A stretch of DNA of 9,056 nt, taken from the NCBI GenBank assembly GCA_903889845.1, contig CAISZB010000405.1:1-9056 (forward strand), in the 5' to 3' direction. The position numbers and the translations under genes are program-made. The notes beneath the pieces are model-generated. The model did no database searches and had not been told where the DNA came from. It was given only the letters and a program-made list of their open reading frames with translations. The DNA comes from an uncultured Verrucomicrobium sp. (GTDB lineage Bacteria > Verrucomicrobiota > Verrucomicrobiia > Methylacidiphilales > GAS474). This document shows, in pieces, positions 7,183 through 9,056 of the stretch; the stretch's first letter is position 1, and each line of letters opens with the position of its first letter.

Positions 7183-7478
7183 GCTTTGCGCTGGAGGGCG
7201 CCTTCGATCACGAAGGGGTGCCGAAAGGTCGCGGTCAGGTAGCTGTTCTCGTCGTCGGACTCGGTCCAGTCCCAGTCGATGTTGTCGGCGATGCAGTTCA
7301 GCCGGGCGAGCTTCGGGACCTTGTCGTAATGCGAGACCTCTCCCAGTTCCCCGAAGAGGGCGAACATCGAGTCCCGGGCGACGCCCACGCGGCCATCGTC
7401 GGTCGTGAAGGCGATCAGGCTGAAGCTGCGGAGGAGGGCGGCAACGGATTCGCTATGGGATTGGGGGCGGGTAGGCAC
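7179..7478 (-). CDS. Small protein of unknown function
   Basis: A 99-residue product starts at GTG 7478; an in-frame TAA 12 bases upstream rules out an earlier start. I do not recognise the family. The sequence is soluble-looking with no signal peptide or membrane helix. It has a hydrophobic middle (SMFALFGELGEVSHYDKV), a cysteine at residue 62 or so, and an acidic, aromatic patch (NIDWDWTESDDENSYL) before a basic-ended C-terminus. It reads as a real globular protein rather than a shadow, because the opposite strand carries no gene over most of it. Its TAG overlaps the ldhA TAG through a shared CTAG at 7179-7182, so the two genes converge with no spacer. No terminator separates them, allowing antisense read-through. 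Confidence 0.65.
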   Translation of the reverse strand: MPTRPQSHSESVAALLRSFSLIAFTTDDGRVGVARDSMFALFGELGEVSHYDKVPKLARLNCIADNIDWDWTESDDENSYLTATFRHPFVIEGALQRKA

Positions 7479-7594
7479 TCGTTTGGCTTATCGGGTTAAG
7501 GCTTTGGTTAGGGCTTTTTTAAGGCTCTTTAGGACTAAGAAAAGGGATTTAAGTAAAACTACCTAATCTCCCTTGGAATTTCAATCAGAACGAT
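7479..7594. other. AT-rich intergenic spacer with repeated aaggct motifs
   Basis: The 116-bp spacer is markedly AT-rich and lies between two minus-strand genes. The motif aaggct occurs at 7498 and 7521 with a variant agggct at 7510, each followed by a T run. A stem of aaggga (7542-7547) with tccctt (7569-7574) could act as a weak terminator for the alcohol dehydrogenase. The region presumably also holds the promoter of the small unknown gene, but no box pair is convincing. Confidence 0.4.
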
Positions 7595-8621
7595 TTAGCT
7601 CAGATCATTGACGAGGACGATCCGGTACCGGGCCTTGCCGGAGCGGAGGTGGGTGATGGCGTCGTTGACCTTCGAAAGGGGGAACATTTCCGTGACGGGG
7701 GCGACGGCGTGACGGGCGGCGAAGTCGAGCATCCGGCTGATGGCGATGGGACCGCCGGTGGGGGAGCCGGAGACCTCTTTCTGGCCGGAGATGAGACTGA
7801 AGGCGGGAATCTGGAGGGGCTGAAGGACGGCGCCGACGACGTGGAGGCGGCCCTTCGGGGCGAGGGCATTCAGGAGGGCGGCATCGTCCTGCGGGACGTT
7901 GATCGTGGAGAGGATCATATCGAAGCTCCCGGCGAGGCTTTTCAGGACGCCTTCCTTGCGGGTGTTGTGGACGTGGTGGGCGCCGAGGGAGCGGGCCTCG
8001 GCCTCCTTGCTGTCGCTCGTCGTGAAGGCGTGGACTTCGCAGCCCCATTTGTTGGCGAACTGGAGGGCCATGTGGCCCAGGCCGCCGATGCCGATGACGC
8101 CGACGCGGGCGGTGGGGGGGATGCCGAATTCGAGGAAGGGGTTGAAGACGGTGATGCCGCCGCACAGGAGGGGGGCCGGCCTTGGCGGGGTCGAGGGCCG
8201 CCGGGACGGGGCGGGTCCAGACCCAGTGGGCGCGGAGGCGTTCTGCGAAGCCGCCGTGGCGGCCCATGATGGTGGGCTGGTTGCTGGCGCAGACGTTGTG
8301 GTTGCCGGTGAGGCACTGGGGGCAGGACATGCAACTCGACGCCGACCAGCCGATGCCGACGCGCTGGCCGAGGGCGAGGCCTTTCCCCTGCGCCTCGGAG
8401 CCGAGGGCGACGACGGTGCCGATGGCCTCGTGGCCGGGGACGAAGGGGTAGGCGGTGGCGTGCCACTCGTTGTCGATCATGGAGAGATCGGAATGGCAGA
8501 CGCCGCAGTGGCTGACGGCGATCTCGACCTCCGGCGCGCCGAGGGGGCCGGGATCGAAGGAAAAGGGCTGGAGGGGGGCTCCGGCGGAGGGGGAGGCGAA
8601 GGCGCGAATGGAGTCGCTCAT
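7595..8621 (-). pseudogene. Zinc-dependent alcohol dehydrogenase, CAD/YahK type, interrupted by a +1 frameshift
   Basis: Read from ATG 8621, the frame encodes an alcohol dehydrogenase N-terminus with CGVCHSDL (zinc Cys39), GHE (His64) and the structural-zinc cysteines at 97, 100, 103 and 111 (SSCMSCPQC then NHNVC). After AKAGP at residue 150 it turns to nonsense. The minus-strand run of six C at 8170-8175 needs one base fewer. Removing one base continues as LLCGGITVFNPF, restoring the third catalytic zinc ligand Cys153 and the NAD(P) motif GVIGIGGLGHM (174-184), and then runs to TAA at 7595-7597. The repaired protein is 341 residues, normal for the family, and would reduce aldehydes or oxidise primary alcohols, likely with NADP(H). 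Everything else is intact, so this is either a recent mutation, a homopolymer sequencing error or slippage. Confidence 0.88.
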
Positions 8622-8732
8622 GGGAGGAAAGGTACTCCCTTCTTTCGCGAGCGCAACCGGCGATTGATCGAGAAACGGCTATTTTCCCTTCAGGCCGTTG
8701 AGCGCGTGCTGGATGTGGAGAGGGCCTATCGG

Positions 8733-8782
8733 CCCTTCGGGACCGGGTAGAATCGCTTGCGCTTCCCTGTACAGCTGGAGGC
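8733..8782 (-). repeat. 53-bp dispersed repeat, copy 2
   Basis: This is the reverse complement of the module at 1732-1784 with small differences; 17 bases at one end (gcctccagctgtacagg) are identical. It lies about 110 bp upstream of the alcohol dehydrogenase start. Only two copies are in the window, so family size is unknown. Confidence 0.8.
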
Positions 8783-8831
8783 CGTCCGCGCGTTTGTAGG
8801 CTTCTGAGGGGTGCCCCCTCAGCCTCCAGCT
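8773..8831. repeat. Nested hairpin structure
   Basis: An outer 10-bp inverted repeat (agctggaggc 8773-8782, gcctccagct 8822-8831) encloses a perfect 8-bp hairpin (ctgagggg 8804-8811, loop tgc, cccctcag 8815-8822). The arms meet at 8822, so the stems nearly stack. The outer left arm is the conserved edge of the 53-bp repeat. This could be a structured RNA or a cruciform-forming repeat. Confidence 0.65.
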
Positions 8832-8879
8832 AAGAGCCTGTGTAGGGAGAAGCGCGCGCGGTGGAGTCTCTTCTCCTCC

Positions 8880-8895
8880 CGAGGCGGCAGCCTCG
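8880..8895. repeat. Short GC hairpin
   Basis: cgaggc and gcctcg form a perfect 6-bp stem around ggca. It lies between two copies of an element running from gggagaag to ctcctccc (about 8844-8880 and 8966-8999). Confidence 0.5.
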
Positions 8896-8976
8896 GCTGA
8901 ATCCCCGAATCTCCGAGGGTACGTATTGCGTGGGGAGACAGGATCAAAACGCCCAGACTCGTATAGGGAGAAGGCC

Positions 8977-8992
8977 GCTTCGGTTCCGAAGC
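8977..8992. repeat. Short hairpin next to repeat copy 2
   Basis: gcttcgg (8977-8983) pairs with ccgaagc (8986-8992), leaving tt between; in practice a 6-bp stem with a 4-base loop. It directly precedes the 64-bp repeat and takes the place of the shorter sequence found before copy 1. Confidence 0.55.
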
Positions 8993-9056
8993 TCCTCCCA
9001 TGGTTATTCCTCCCATAGATAAGGGATTCAGTGGAGTAGAACTCTCTTTGGGAGAA
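8993..9056 (+). repeat. 64-bp dispersed repeat, copy 2 (reaches window end)
   Basis: It matches 1574-1637 without gaps, 56 of 64 identical, same orientation. The outer stem pairing ctccca with tgggag is retained. The repeat may extend beyond the window. Confidence 0.85.

Larger units (their letters stand above)
8622..9056. other. Repeat- and hairpin-rich intergenic region upstream of the alcohol dehydrogenase
   Basis: No gene is recognised in these 435 bp. They hold one inverted 53-bp repeat copy, a nested hairpin (8773-8831), two further hairpins (8880-8895 and 8977-8992) and the second 64-bp repeat. One minus-strand frame is open from 8679 to the end of the window (125 codons, TAG at 8679-8681) but has no start inside it and spans all the repeats. 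It could be the 3' end of a gene lying mainly outside the window, but it resembles no family I know. The alcohol dehydrogenase promoter should lie near 8622-8720. Confidence 0.55.

Noticed and set aside
1574..9056. Composite transposon or genomic island bounded by the repeats
   Set aside because: No transposase, integrase or target-site duplication is seen, module orientations disagree, and most intervening genes are ordinary metabolic or receptor genes of similar composition.
8733..9056. CRISPR array
   Set aside because: The repeats are not regularly spaced, differ from one another and have no uniform spacers or cas genes.

Overview
The window is GC-rich bacterial chromosome, densely coding on both strands. 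The contents (a methyl-accepting chemotaxis protein, a GT2 glycosyltransferase, and an ATP-grasp / alpha-E / transglutaminase cluster) suggest a free-living Gram-negative bacterium. Shine-Dalgarno sequences are weak or absent at most starts. That and the structured intergenic repeats would fit Verrucomicrobiota or a related group, but this placement is a guess from style, not a marker gene.

Layout: 1-699 (+) is the C-terminal half of a chemotaxis receptor, closed by a strong rho-independent terminator (718-759). Next is a single-domain ABC ATPase of the YlmA/PhrA-like type (743-1561, +), whose likely start codon lies in the 3' arm of that terminator. A 246-bp repeat-rich spacer (1562-1807) separates it from a convergent three-gene operon on the minus strand. 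In transcription order this operon encodes a circularly permuted ATP-grasp ligase (5210-3711), an alpha-E protein (3672-2710) and a transglutaminase-like protein (2704-1808). Across a 153-bp divergent intergenic region come a GT2 glycosyltransferase (5364-6107, +) and a D-lactate dehydrogenase-type 2-hydroxyacid dehydrogenase (6175-7182, +). A 99-residue unknown protein (7478-7179, -) converges on the dehydrogenase, and the two stop codons share one CTAG. A zinc alcohol dehydrogenase of the CAD/YahK type (8621-7595, -) is split by a one-base frameshift in a G6 run. The last 435 bp are repeat-rich and mostly non-coding in appearance.

The three minus-strand genes are the best candidate for a coherent system. 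Families of this kind travel together and have been predicted to build or attach small peptides by ATP-dependent ligation, with the transglutaminase-fold protein acting as a peptidase or transferase. The novelty here is that the transglutaminase has serine (S177) where the catalytic cysteine is expected, while its His and Asp remain. The other main observation is a set of dispersed structured repeats, found at both 1.56-1.79 kb and 8.73-9.06 kb. One module is in direct orientation and another is inverted. They look like a chromosomal repeat family rather than the ends of a transposon.
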